22,724 bases of DNA from an uncultured Succinatimonas sp. (GTDB lineage: Bacteria > Pseudomonadota > Gammaproteobacteria > Enterobacterales > Succinivibrionaceae), in assembly GCF_905203285.1 (NCBI RefSeq), contig NZ_CAJKVK010000027.1:1-22724 (forward strand), in the 5' to 3' direction. Under the pieces are notes generated by a model, which was given only the letters and a program-made list of their open reading frames with translations, was not told the DNA's origin and did no database searches. Below are positions 17,269 to 22,724 of the stretch, one piece after another. Position numbers and translations under genes: made by a program. Numbering within the stretch: position 1 is the first letter of the stretch; each line of letters begins with the position of its first letter.

Positions 17269-17341
17269 GGATTGGGGGTCCTCAGGTTGATCTGTTTCGC
17301 GGTGAGAGATGCGATTGCATCATGCTCTTAATCAGGCACCG

Positions 17342-17371
17342 AACCCGAGTCCTCTTGCGGGGGCTCGGGTT
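17342..17371 (-). promoter_or_regulatory. rplL-rpoB attenuator-like hairpin
   Basis: AACCCGAG and CTCGGGTT form a perfect 8-bp stem around a 14-nt loop, extended by CC/GG after one mismatch. In the transcribed direction it is followed by CGGTGCCTGA, so it lacks the T tract of a full terminator. E. coli also has an attenuator and an RNase III site in the rplL-rpoB gap. A similar role here is inferred from position. Confidence 0.6.
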
Positions 17372-17380
17372 GCAAAATTT

Positions 17381-17419
17381 TTGATAGCTAAACTATCAAC
17401 CGGCTTGGTGCAAAGCCGG
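17381..17419 (-). promoter_or_regulatory. Two adjacent hairpins after rplL
   Basis: Two perfect 7-bp stems stand side by side. AAGCCGG/CCGGCTT with a 6-nt loop (17400-17419) comes first in the transcript. TTGATAG/CTATCAA with a 5-nt loop (17381-17399) follows it. The second is followed by AAATTTT, a poor T tract, so at most it gives partial termination. With the hairpin at 17342-17371 they make a three-stem array between rplL and rpoB. Confidence 0.55.
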
Positions 17420-17436
17420 CTATGTAGAGACTAAAA

Positions 17437-17805
17437 TTAGTCTAAAGAAGCCTTAGCGCCAGCTTCCTCTAAAGCCTTCTTCAAAGCTTCAGCTTCTTCC
17501 TTAGGAAGAGCTTCTTTGATCTTGGCAGGAGCAGACTCAACTAAGTCCTTAGCTTCCTTCAAGCCGAGGCCGGTAGCGGTACGAACAGCCTTAATAACGG
17601 CAATCTTGTTAGCACCGACTTCCTTCAAGGTTACGTCGAACTCAGTCTTCTCTTCAGCGGCGGCAGCACCGGCAGCAGGACCGGCAACAACAGCAGCAGC
17701 TGCAGAAACACCAAACTTCTCTTCCATTGCTTTAACGAGCTCAACAACATCCATAACGCTCATTGCAGCAATTGCATCAATGATTTCATCCTTAGATAAA
17801 GCCAT
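17437..17805 (-). CDS. rplL: Ribosomal protein L7/L12
   Basis: L12 forms the mobile stalk that recruits and activates translational GTPases; dimers bind the C-terminal helix of L10. The 122-residue product has the N-terminal dimerisation helices (about 1-33), the Ala/Gly/Val hinge (AAAAVVAGPAAGAAAAEE, about 35-52) and the factor-binding C-terminal domain with KIAVIKAVRTATGLGLKEAK. The length is standard. AAGGA lies about 8 nt before the ATG. It follows rplJ after 57 nt, a spacer holding a small TCAGGC/GCCTGA hairpin, and precedes the rpoB hairpin array. That arrangement fits the need for several L12 copies per ribosome and less polymerase. Confidence 0.97.
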   Translation of the reverse strand: MALSKDEIIDAIAAMSVMDVVELVKAMEEKFGVSAAAAVVAGPAAGAAAAEEKTEFDVTLKEVGANKIAVIKAVRTATGLGLKEAKDLVESAPAKIKEALPKEEAEALKKALEEAGAKASLD

Positions 17806-17830
17806 TTTATTTTTCCTTTAAAATGTTATG

Positions 17831-17845
17831 TCAGGCCAAGCCTGA
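17831..17845 (-). promoter_or_regulatory. Small hairpin in the rplJ-rplL spacer
   Basis: TCAGGC-TTG-GCCTGA in the transcript is a perfect 6-bp stem with a 3-nt loop, 26 nt before the rplL start. It has no T tract, so it is probably a stability or processing element. Confidence 0.4.
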
Positions 17846-17862
17846 TCGAAAAGTGACAAGGC

Positions 17863-18390
17863 TTATTCAGCCTGAGCCGGAGCGGCTTCGCCGCCTTCAG
17901 CCTGTAATTTATCGCCCAAAGCAGCAAGAGTGCGAACGAGCTTACCAGCTGCAGCTTCCTTCATGGTAGCAAGCAACTTGGCGATGCCTTCCTCGTAGGT
18001 CGGCAAGCTTGCGAGCACGTCAATGTCTTTGCCGTCGTAGAATTTACCTTCAAAAGCTAAAGCTTTAACGGTGAAATTCTGATTGGTCTTTGCAAACTCT
18101 TTGAACAAACGAGCAGCTGCGCCCGGATGCTCCATGGACAAACCGATAATGCTCGGGCCCTTGAATGCATCTTTGAGGCACTCAAACTCTGTGCCTTCAA
18201 CGGCACGGCTAAGGAGAGTGTTGCGAACAACGTGTAAGTAAACGTTGTTGGCACGGCAGTCCTTACGGAGTTTGGTCATCTGAGCTACTTGAATGCCGCA
18301 AGAATCGGCAACAACAGCTGACAATGCTTTTTTGGCTACTTCGCTGACACCGGCAACAACTGCCTTCTTGTCTTCGATATTCATTGCCAT
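17863..18390 (-). CDS. rplJ: Ribosomal protein L10
   Basis: L10 anchors L12 dimers to the 23S rRNA stalk base and, complexed with L12, represses its own operon by binding the mRNA leader. The 175-residue product starts MAMNIEDKK, which fits the E. coli MALNLQDKQ start. The ATG at 18390 has AGGAG about 11 nt upstream. An upstream in-frame ATG at 18435 lacks a Shine-Dalgarno and would add a 15-residue basic extension not seen in the family. Conserved blocks include ALSAVVADSCG, VVRNTLLSRAVEGT, FECLKDAFKGP and MEHPGAAARLFKEFAK. The Ala-rich C-terminus (EGGEAAPAQAE) is slightly longer than usual. A recognisable L10 leader lies about 100-145 nt upstream. Confidence 0.95.
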   Translation of the reverse strand: MAMNIEDKKAVVAGVSEVAKKALSAVVADSCGIQVAQMTKLRKDCRANNVYLHVVRNTLLSRAVEGTEFECLKDAFKGPSIIGLSMEHPGAAARLFKEFAKTNQNFTVKALAFEGKFYDGKDIDVLASLPTYEEGIAKLLATMKEAAAGKLVRTLAALGDKLQAEGGEAAPAQAE

Positions 18391-18485
18391 CTTAGCAGTG
18401 ACTCCTGGAATGTTCTTACGAACGGTTTTTCCCATCTGGGAATTACTACCGGAATCAGTTCCAAAGGAAAATTCCTGTGGAGCTT

Positions 18486-18534
18486 GTTCCGCCTGCGCAG
18501 GTTATTAAGGATACTTCCCCCTGCGGTCTTTGGA
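18486..18534 (-). promoter_or_regulatory. L10 (rplJ) autoregulatory mRNA leader
   Basis: In the transcript AAAGACCGCAGG is followed by an 18-nt segment ending CTTAATAA, then CCTGCGCAGGCGGAAC. CGCAGG/CCTGCG (18520-18525 with 18496-18501) makes a perfect stem. This matches the E. coli rplJL leader as I recall it (AAGACCGCAGG ... CTTAAT..CCTGCGTAGACGG), which is the L10-L12 binding site. It lies between rplA and rplJ, where the feedback site is expected. Confidence 0.8.
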
Positions 18535-18548
18535 GGGAGCTAGCTCCC
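18535..18548. repeat. 14-bp perfect palindrome upstream of the L10 leader
   Basis: GGGAGCTAGCTCCC is a perfect palindrome that can fold as GGGAG-CTAG-CTCCC in RNA. It abuts the 5' side of the L10 leader and may be part of its extended structure. Confidence 0.5.
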
Positions 18549-18561
18549 GGCCAAATGTGGA

Positions 18562-18591
18562 TTAATGCCCTTAAAAAGGAAAGGGCATTAA
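18562..18591 (-). promoter_or_regulatory. Long hairpin just after rplA
   Basis: TTAATGCCCTT and AAGGGCATTAA form a perfect 11-bp stem around an 8-nt loop, beginning 5 nt after the rplA stop. In the transcript the sequence after it is TCCACATTT, with no T tract. It is therefore more likely an mRNA-stabilising or processing stem separating rplKA from rplJL than a terminator. Confidence 0.6.
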
Positions 18592-18596
18592 AATTC

Positions 18597-19310
18597 TTAT
18601 GCCTGAACGGAAGTATCGGCGTTCAGAGAAGATTTTTCTACGGTAACACCTCCGCCCATGGTGGTGGAAACGCAGACCTTCTTAATGTAGGTGCCCTTAG
18701 ATGAAGCAGGCTTTGCCTTGGTAATGGCGCCTAACAAAGCATTGAGGTTATCGGTAAGCTGTGCAACGGTAAAGTTAACTTTGCCGATGGAAGCCTGAAT
18801 AACACCGGTCTTGTCGTTACGATAACGAACCTGACCTGATTTAGCATTCTTAACAGCCTGAGCTACGTCACGGGTAACGGTACCGACTTTAGGGTTCGGC
18901 ATTAAACCGCGCGGACCTAAGATCTGACCTAACTGACCGACAACGCGCATTGCATCAGGAGAAGCGATGACGACGTCAAAGTCCATCATGCCTTTCTTAA
19001 TCTCAGCGGCAAGCTCGTCCATACCGACGAGATCTGCACCGGCAGCCTTAGCGGCCTCGGCGGCAGCGCCCTGAGTAAACACGCAAACACGAACGGTACG
19101 ACCGTTGCCGTGAGGCAATACGGTTGCGCCACGAACGTTCTGATCGGACTTGGTCGGATCAATACCTAACTGAATAGCAACGTCAACGCTTTCTACGAAT
19201 TTGGCTTTCGGGCACTTAATCAAAGTCTCAAAAGCTTCGGTAACCGGATATTCACGGGATCTGTCAATGATGGAACGGATTTCCTTCATGCGCTTTGATA
19301 ATTTAGCCAT
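18597..19310 (-). CDS. rplA: Ribosomal protein L1
   Basis: L1 forms the mobile L1 stalk that moves deacylated tRNA out of the E site, and in E. coli it represses the rplKA mRNA. The 237-residue product is full length (E. coli 234) and shows MAKLSKRMK at the start, FVESVDVAIQLGIDPTKSDQNVRG, LPHGNGRTVRVCVF, GPRGLMPNPKVGT and KVCVSTTMGGGV near the end. GGAGG, inside the end of rplK, lies about 8 nt before its ATG. Only 3 nt separate it from the rplK stop, consistent with translational coupling. Confidence 0.98.
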   Translation of the reverse strand: MAKLSKRMKEIRSIIDRSREYPVTEAFETLIKCPKAKFVESVDVAIQLGIDPTKSDQNVRGATVLPHGNGRTVRVCVFTQGAAAEAAKAAGADLVGMDELAAEIKKGMMDFDVVIASPDAMRVVGQLGQILGPRGLMPNPKVGTVTRDVAQAVKNAKSGQVRYRNDKTGVIQASIGKVNFTVAQLTDNLNALLGAITKAKPASSKGTYIKKVCVSTTMGGGVTVEKSSLNADTSVQA

Positions 19311-19313
19311 GTC

Positions 19314-19742
19314 TTAGTCCTCCACCTGAATGCCCATTGAACGAGCGGTACCGCCGATTGAACGAGCTGAAGCTTCTAAATCAGCACCGGTCATATCGGG
19401 TTCTTTAGTCTTAGCAATCTCAAGCAACTGAGCGTGGGTAATCTTACCAGCGCTTTCTTTACCAGGCTTGTGAGAAGCAGACTGAATGTTAAGAGCTTTC
19501 TTAATAAGGTAAGAAGCCGGAGGAGTCTTAGAAATAAAGGTGAAGGATTTATCCTGGTATACAGTAATAACAACAGGAACCGGAGCACCTTTCTCAAGCT
19601 TTGCGGTATGAGCGTTAAAAGCTTTACAGAACTCCATGATGTTGACGCCGTGCTGACCTAATGCAGGGCCAACCGGAGGAGCAGGATTAGCGTTACCTGC
19701 GCCAACCTGTAATTTGATGTAGGCAGTAACTTTCTTTGCCAT
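19314..19742 (-). CDS. rplK: Ribosomal protein L11
   Basis: L11 binds the GTPase-associated centre of 23S rRNA and is required for RelA-type sensing of uncharged tRNA. The 142-residue product has the Pro-rich hinge PAPPVGPALGQHGVNI (residues about 20-35), FTFISKTPPASYL and the C-terminal RNA-binding ending GTARSMGIQVE. Length and sequence are standard. It is the first gene of the operon here; the usual upstream neighbour nusG is missing and a phosphate transporter gene runs away in the other direction. GAGG lies 10 nt before the ATG, within a possible 4-bp hairpin. The leader of about 105 nt has an L1-site-like fold. Confidence 0.98.
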   Translation of the reverse strand: MAKKVTAYIKLQVGAGNANPAPPVGPALGQHGVNIMEFCKAFNAHTAKLEKGAPVPVVITVYQDKSFTFISKTPPASYLIKKALNIQSASHKPGKESAGKITHAQLLEIAKTKEPDMTGADLEASARSIGGTARSMGIQVED

Positions 19743-19744
19743 TT

Positions 19745-19795
19745 GAGGTTTTCCTCTAAAAGTGGGTGATACCGCGCATTATTGATGCGCTTCCC
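19745..19795 (-). promoter_or_regulatory. Structured rplK leader, possible L1 feedback site
   Basis: The transcript holds GCGCAT-CAATA-ATGCGC, a perfect 6-bp stem (19774-19790). It is enclosed by GGG/CCC (19793-19795 with 19764-19766) with an asymmetric internal loop of AA opposite GGTATCA. Stem, asymmetric loop, stem is the general shape of L1-binding sites. Downstream, GAGG-AAAA-CCTC (19745-19756) can fold over the Shine-Dalgarno. The L1 assignment is inferred from shape and position. Confidence 0.45.
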
Positions 19796-19853
19796 TTGCA
19801 AACAAATAAAAAATCTGCTTGCATGAATTGCTTGTAAAAATATAAGCTTTGGG

Positions 19854-19882
19854 AGTATACACAAATTATAAAAAGTTTACAA
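19854..19882 (-). promoter_or_regulatory. Promoter of the rplK-rpoC operon
   Basis: Read on the minus strand, -35 TTGTAA and -10 TATACT are separated by exactly 17 nt. The -10 box is preceded by TGTG, close to an extended -10 motif. Upstream DNA is AT-rich, as expected for a strong r-protein promoter. The predicted start lies near 19847, giving a leader of about 105 nt before rplK. Confidence 0.8.
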
Positions 19883-19889
19883 GTATTTT

Positions 19890-19910
19890 TTACTTGAAGC
19901 CAACAAGTAA
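19890..19910. promoter_or_regulatory. Inverted repeat upstream of the rplK -35 box
   Basis: TTACTTG-N7-CAAGTAA is a perfect 7-bp inverted repeat starting 8 nt upstream of the -35 hexamer. A third copy of the half-site, TACTTGTAA, overlaps the -35 box itself (19877-19885). This suggests a dimeric regulator or an UP-like element; no regulator is identified. Confidence 0.4.
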
Positions 19911-20058
19911 AATTTAAAAAAGCGCTTAAAAATCAGTTTTAACCAGAATGTGTCTATAACTTTAACTTCTATTTAACATTCGTTCTCTAGAATTTTCATG
20001 CCTTAAAACAAGTGCCCTACTTTTAGTGCACATCTTTGCTGTCTATCAAGAGGCTTAA
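19911..20058. other. Rest of the rplK-pit divergent spacer
   Basis: The rplK-pit spacer as a whole spans 19743-20058 (316 nt). The part nearest pit must hold its promoter. Weak -10-like hexamers TATAAC and TAGAAT are present, without good -35 boxes. I see no Pho box of the CTGTCAT type. AGAGG (20049-20053) is the ribosome-binding site of the transporter gene. Confidence 0.45.
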
Positions 20059-22377
20059 ATGTTAGAGACCATTTTTATCTTATTAGTTGCATTTTTGCTG
20101 ATCTTAGCCTGCGTTGACTTGTTCGTCGGCGTCAGTAACGATGCAGTAAACTTTTTAAACTCCGCAGTCGGATCACGCATTGCTCCACTTAAAATTATCT
20201 TAATAGTCGCATCAATCGGCGTACTGTTCGGTGCCACCTTCTCATCAGGAATGATGGAAGTTGCAAGAAGCGGTGTATTTCATCCTGAACTGTTCAGCTT
20301 TTATGATGTAATCCTCATTTTCTTTGCCGTAATGGTTACCGACGTTATTTTAATTAACGTCTTTAACGTCTTCGGTCTTCCGACTTCCACTACCGTTTCG
20401 ATTATTTTTGAACTTTTAGGTGCAGCCGTTTGTGCTTCTGCCTACAAACTTTATTCTGACGGTCAGTCTTTTTCCGAAATTTTTAATTACATCAAATCCG
20501 ATCGCACTGCAACCATTGTTTCGGGAATCTTAATTTCCGTTGCAGTAGCTTTCGTCTCCGGAGCTATCGTCCAATTTATATTGCGCGTTTTGTTCTCTTT
20601 CAGATTCCAAAACAGCTACCGCTATTTAGGCGGTCTCTTTACCGGTTTCTCTTTAACCGCAATCATTTACTTCCTTGTCATGAAAGGCGCAAAAGGCGCT
20701 TCTTTCATGAAGCCTGAGTATATTGATTTTATCAATGCCAATACCACAGTAATTTTGTGGACTCTCTTTATAGGACTTACTGTCCTAGGTCAGCTCCTCG
20801 TCATGATTGGTTTTAACGTCTTCAAAATCATCATATTGGGAGGAACTTTCGCTCTGGCTTTCTCCTTTGCAGGAAACGATCTGGTTAACTTCATCGGTGT
20901 ACCGCTTGCCGCATTGGATGCCTTTACCGCATGGACCGGAAGCGGGAACGATCCTCACTTAATGACCATGGAGATCCTTAATAATAACGAACACGCCAAC
21001 AGTCTCTATTTGGTCCTTGCCGGATTAATAATGGTTACCACTTTGTGGATTTCCAAGAAGGCCCGCCGCGTTATTCAGACATCTATTAATCTTTCAAGTT
21101 CCGCCCAAGGCGAGCGTGAACAATTCGGTGCAACTCCGGTAGGTCGTGTCATTACCCGCGTAGGTTTAGATGTTTCACGAGCAACTTACAATATTATTCC
21201 TCAAGGGATAAAGGCAGCTATTGCTTCTCGCTATGTAAAGGCTCCGGTAGTAAAAGGAGAAATTCCTCTTCCTTTTGACTATGTTCGTGCTTCGGTGAAC
21301 CTTGTTCTTTCTGCAATCTTAATCGCTTCTGCAACCTCTCTTAAGCTTCCGTTATCAACTACTTACGTAACTTTCATGGTTGCGATGGGAACCTCTTTTG
21401 CTGACGGCGCCTGGGATCGTGAAAGTGCCGTTTATCGTATCTCAGGTGTAGTAACCGTCATTGCCGGCTGGTTCTTAACCGCATTTAGTGCTTTCACTCT
21501 TACTTTTATCGTTTGTCTCGTTTTCTTTATCTTCAGTTATCCTGCTCTTATCATCCTTATGATCATTAGCATGGGCATCATTTATCGTACCAACTTTGCC
21601 AAAACCAAAGTTACTGAAACAATGCAGCAGGTTATTGATGCTAAAGGAGATGATGAAAAAGTCCTTCAGGCTATTTCTTCTGCGGTACAGATTTTCTATA
21701 AAGATAATTTGACCTGCCTTGAACGTGCGTTCAACGAGTTCTTTGCCGATAATGAATTCAAATTAAGAAAGGTTGCCCATAAAGCGTTCAATATTATGGA
21801 CGAGTTGGAAAAAGAACGTTCCGAATATTACTCGATGGCTCTCGATAAAGAACAGAAAGTAAATATTGATGCCAATCATTATTTCTATCTGTCCTTTACC
21901 AACATGTATGAAGTATCTAAGTCTGTTCACTACGCTCTTTCCCAAGCGGTCGTTCATGTTGCAAACCGTCATACTATTTTCGGCGGACAACTTAAAGACA
22001 ATCTTGAAGAATTACTGCAAAAACTGCAAAGATTTGCCCTTTATATTGAAGCCATGTCCAAAGAACCATCCTCAGACAATATGGACGGTATTGCCAAACG
22101 AGCCAAGAAATTAAACCGCAGCATCGACAAATCTCAGCTTGATCTGGTAAATCTTATCGGAACCGAAAAGATTTCAATGCGATCCTCTGAAATTTACCTG
22201 ACCTTTTTAGGGACCGTGCGCAACATGGTTAACCGCTATTTGGCCGTTGCATTACTTGCTCGCGCGCTTGCTGAACTTACTGAAGGCAAGAAGCCCGAAG
22301 AAGCAGCGACTCAAGCCCAAATGCTCGTACAGGTAAATCCTGCTGCCGAAGCAATTTCAGAAAAAATAGAACAGTAA
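20059..22377 (+). CDS. Pit-family phosphate transporter with PhoU-like tail
   Basis: Pit proteins are inner-membrane symporters for inorganic phosphate, moved as metal-phosphate with protons or sodium. In this 772-residue protein the two inverted family repeats are visible: GVSNDAVNFLNSAVG (24-38) and AGNDLVNFIGVP (271-282). Each is paired with a conserved loop, GLPTSTTV (106-113) and LPLSTTYV (430-437). About ten to twelve membrane helices fill residues 1-510. Residues 515-772 are soluble, helical and charged, resembling a PhoU-type domain; E. coli PitA (about 500 residues) lacks it. Large Pit proteins of this build are familiar from Bacteroidetes, so transfer is possible. AGAGG lies 5 nt before the ATG. 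The gene is divergent from rplK and has its own terminator. Confidence 0.88.
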   Translation: MLETIFILLVAFLLILACVDLFVGVSNDAVNFLNSAVGSRIAPLKIILIVASIGVLFGATFSSGMMEVARSGVFHPELFSFYDVILIFFAVMVTDVILINVFNVFGLPTSTTVSIIFELLGAAVCASAYKLYSDGQSFSEIFNYIKSDRTATIVSGILISVAVAFVSGAIVQFILRVLFSFRFQNSYRYLGGLFTGFSLTAIIYFLVMKGAKGASFMKPEYIDFINANTTVILWTLFIGLTVLGQLLVMIGFNVFKIIILGGTFALAFSFAGNDLVNFIGVPLAALDAFTAWTGSGNDPHLMTMEILNNNEHANSLYLVLAGLIMVTTLWISKKARRVIQTSINLSSSAQGEREQFGATPVGRVITRVGLDVSRATYNIIPQGIKAAIASRYVKAPVVKGEIPLPFDYVRASVNLVLSAILIASATSLKLPLSTTYVTFMVAMGTSFADGAWDRESAVYRISGVVTVIAGWFLTAFSAFTLTFIVCLVFFIFSYPALIILMIISMGIIYRTNFAKTKVTETMQQVIDAKGDDEKVLQAISSAVQIFYKDNLTCLERAFNEFFADNEFKLRKVAHKAFNIMDELEKERSEYYSMALDKEQKVNIDANHYFYLSFTNMYEVSKSVHYALSQAVVHVANRHTIFGGQLKDNLEELLQKLQRFALYIEAMSKEPSSDNMDGIAKRAKKLNRSIDKSQLDLVNLIGTEKISMRSSEIYLTFLGTVRNMVNRYLAVALLARALAELTEGKKPEEAATQAQMLVQVNPAAEAISEKIEQ

Positions 22378-22398
22378 AAACTTTTCTCTCCCGCGTGT

Positions 22399-22429
22399 GC
22401 CATCTTCACTTCTGGAAGATGGCTTTTTT
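22399..22429 (+). terminator. Rho-independent terminator of the phosphate transporter gene
   Basis: GCCATCTTC and GAAGATGGC form a perfect 9-bp stem around a 7-nt loop, followed by six T residues. It starts 21 nt after the pit stop. The other strand has no T tract, so it acts in the plus direction only. Confidence 0.92.
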
Positions 22430-22485
22430 CTGCTGTCTAGATTCTTATTTACCTCAGATCGTTTTTACAAATATTAATGTGTTGA

Positions 22486-22724
22486 CTAAATGTTATTTTT
22501 TAGCTGCATAATTTCGGATTCGGAAAGACTGGTCGCTTTTATGATTTGCTGTATGGATAACCCCATCTCAAGCAAGGTTTTAGCCGTTTCCAGTGCCTGA
22601 ATCTTCTTGCCTTCAACTCTGCCTTCAGCTTTACCCTCAGTTCTTCCTTTTGCTATTCCTTCAGTTAGTCCTTCAGCCCTGCCTTCGGCTTTTCCGATTT
22701 CTTTACCCCGAAGCTCCGCAGAGC
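22486..22724 (-). CDS. C-terminal part of Rpn-type PD-(D/E)XK nuclease/transposase
   Basis: This is a partial gene: the frame runs from the window edge to a TAG at 22486-22488 and gives 78 residues. It reads ELRGKEIGKAEGRAEGL..., a run of four-residue units with EG at fixed spacing, then KKIQALETAKTLLEMGLSIQQIIKATSLSESEIMQL. This tail, an EGxx repeat followed by a MGLS.QQI...TGLS.EEI-type helix pair, is characteristic of Rpn/PD-(D/E)XK family transposase-like proteins, where it follows the nuclease domain. That domain lies outside the window and cannot be checked. It converges on the phosphate transporter gene, whose terminator lies between them. Confidence 0.65.
   Translation of the reverse strand, partial: SAELRGKEIGKAEGRAEGLTEGIAKGRTEGKAEGRVEGKKIQALETAKTLLEMGLSIQQIIKATSLSESEIMQLKNNI
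22609..22708 (-). repeat. EG-x-K/R tetrapeptide-coding repeat
   Basis: A degenerate 12-nt period encodes about eight EGKA/EGRA/EGLT/EGIA-like units. The copies differ at the third codon position and in residues 3-4, so the array is old or under protein-level selection. Copy number could vary by slippage or recombination. Confidence 0.6.

Noticed and set aside
18391..18435. Upstream start for rplJ adding 15 residues
   Set aside because: It has no Shine-Dalgarno and no family precedent; AGGAG precedes the start at 18390.
18562..18591. Terminator after rplA
   Set aside because: The stem is strong, but no T tract follows on either strand, and the operon continues into rplJ.
1..22724. tRNA, rRNA or CRISPR array
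   Set aside because: I saw no cloverleaf-like segment, rRNA sequence or regularly spaced direct repeats; the only periodic repeat is the coding EGxx array at the right end.

Overview
The window looks like part of a gammaproteobacterial chromosome. RpoB and RpoC align almost end to end with the Escherichia coli proteins as I remember them, including both large beta-subunit inserts (SI1 and SI2). The rplK-rplA-rplJ-rplL-rpoB-rpoC gene order and an L10 leader motif of the enterobacterial type point the same way. Fairly AT-rich intergenic DNA, TTG starts and the accessory genes would suit an anaerobic gut lineage such as Succinivibrionaceae, but that family is inference and no marker here proves it.

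Layout from left to right. Positions 1-400 hold no convincing gene, only a possible insertion-sequence end hairpin. Positions 401-6312 (minus strand) form a four-gene block: a MobH/TraI_2-type HD relaxase-like protein, overlapped by 4 nt by a TraD-type coupling ATPase, then a small membrane protein, then a lipoprotein. No other type IV secretion gene is visible, so this is either the edge of an integrative element or a retained remnant. A plus-strand PAT-type GNAT acetyltransferase follows (6578-7063). Three overlapping minus-strand genes come next: ridA, tusD and a short tusC-like gene (7214-8213). They lie just after a strong rpoC terminator.

Positions 8281-19742 (minus strand) carry the transcription-translation operon rplK-rplA-rplJ-rplL-rpoB-rpoC. 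Its control signals are visible: a near-consensus promoter at 19854-19882 with an inverted repeat just upstream, structured RNA in the rplK leader, an L10-leader motif before rplJ, stacked hairpins between rplL and rpoB, a GC-rich hairpin between rpoB and rpoC, and the terminator after rpoC. RpoB carries an insertion of about 145 residues just before the rifampicin-pocket region. The secE-nusG pair usual upstream of rplK is absent. In its place a divergent gene (20059-22377) encodes a large Pit-type phosphate transporter with a PhoU-like helical tail and its own terminator. The window ends in the 3' part of an Rpn-type (PD-(D/E)XK) nuclease/transposase-like gene with an EGK/EGR repeat tail.

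How the genes work together: the central operon makes RNA polymerase beta and beta' plus ribosomal proteins L11, L1, L10 and L12. RNA signals probably balance r-protein against polymerase output. The TusD and TusC-like proteins would belong to the sulfur relay for tRNA 2-thiouridine. The MobH-TraD block is a DNA-transfer module inserted or stranded beside this housekeeping locus. The most noteworthy points are the RpoB insertion, the isolated relaxase/coupling-protein module, and tusDC without tusB or rpsL next to rpoC.
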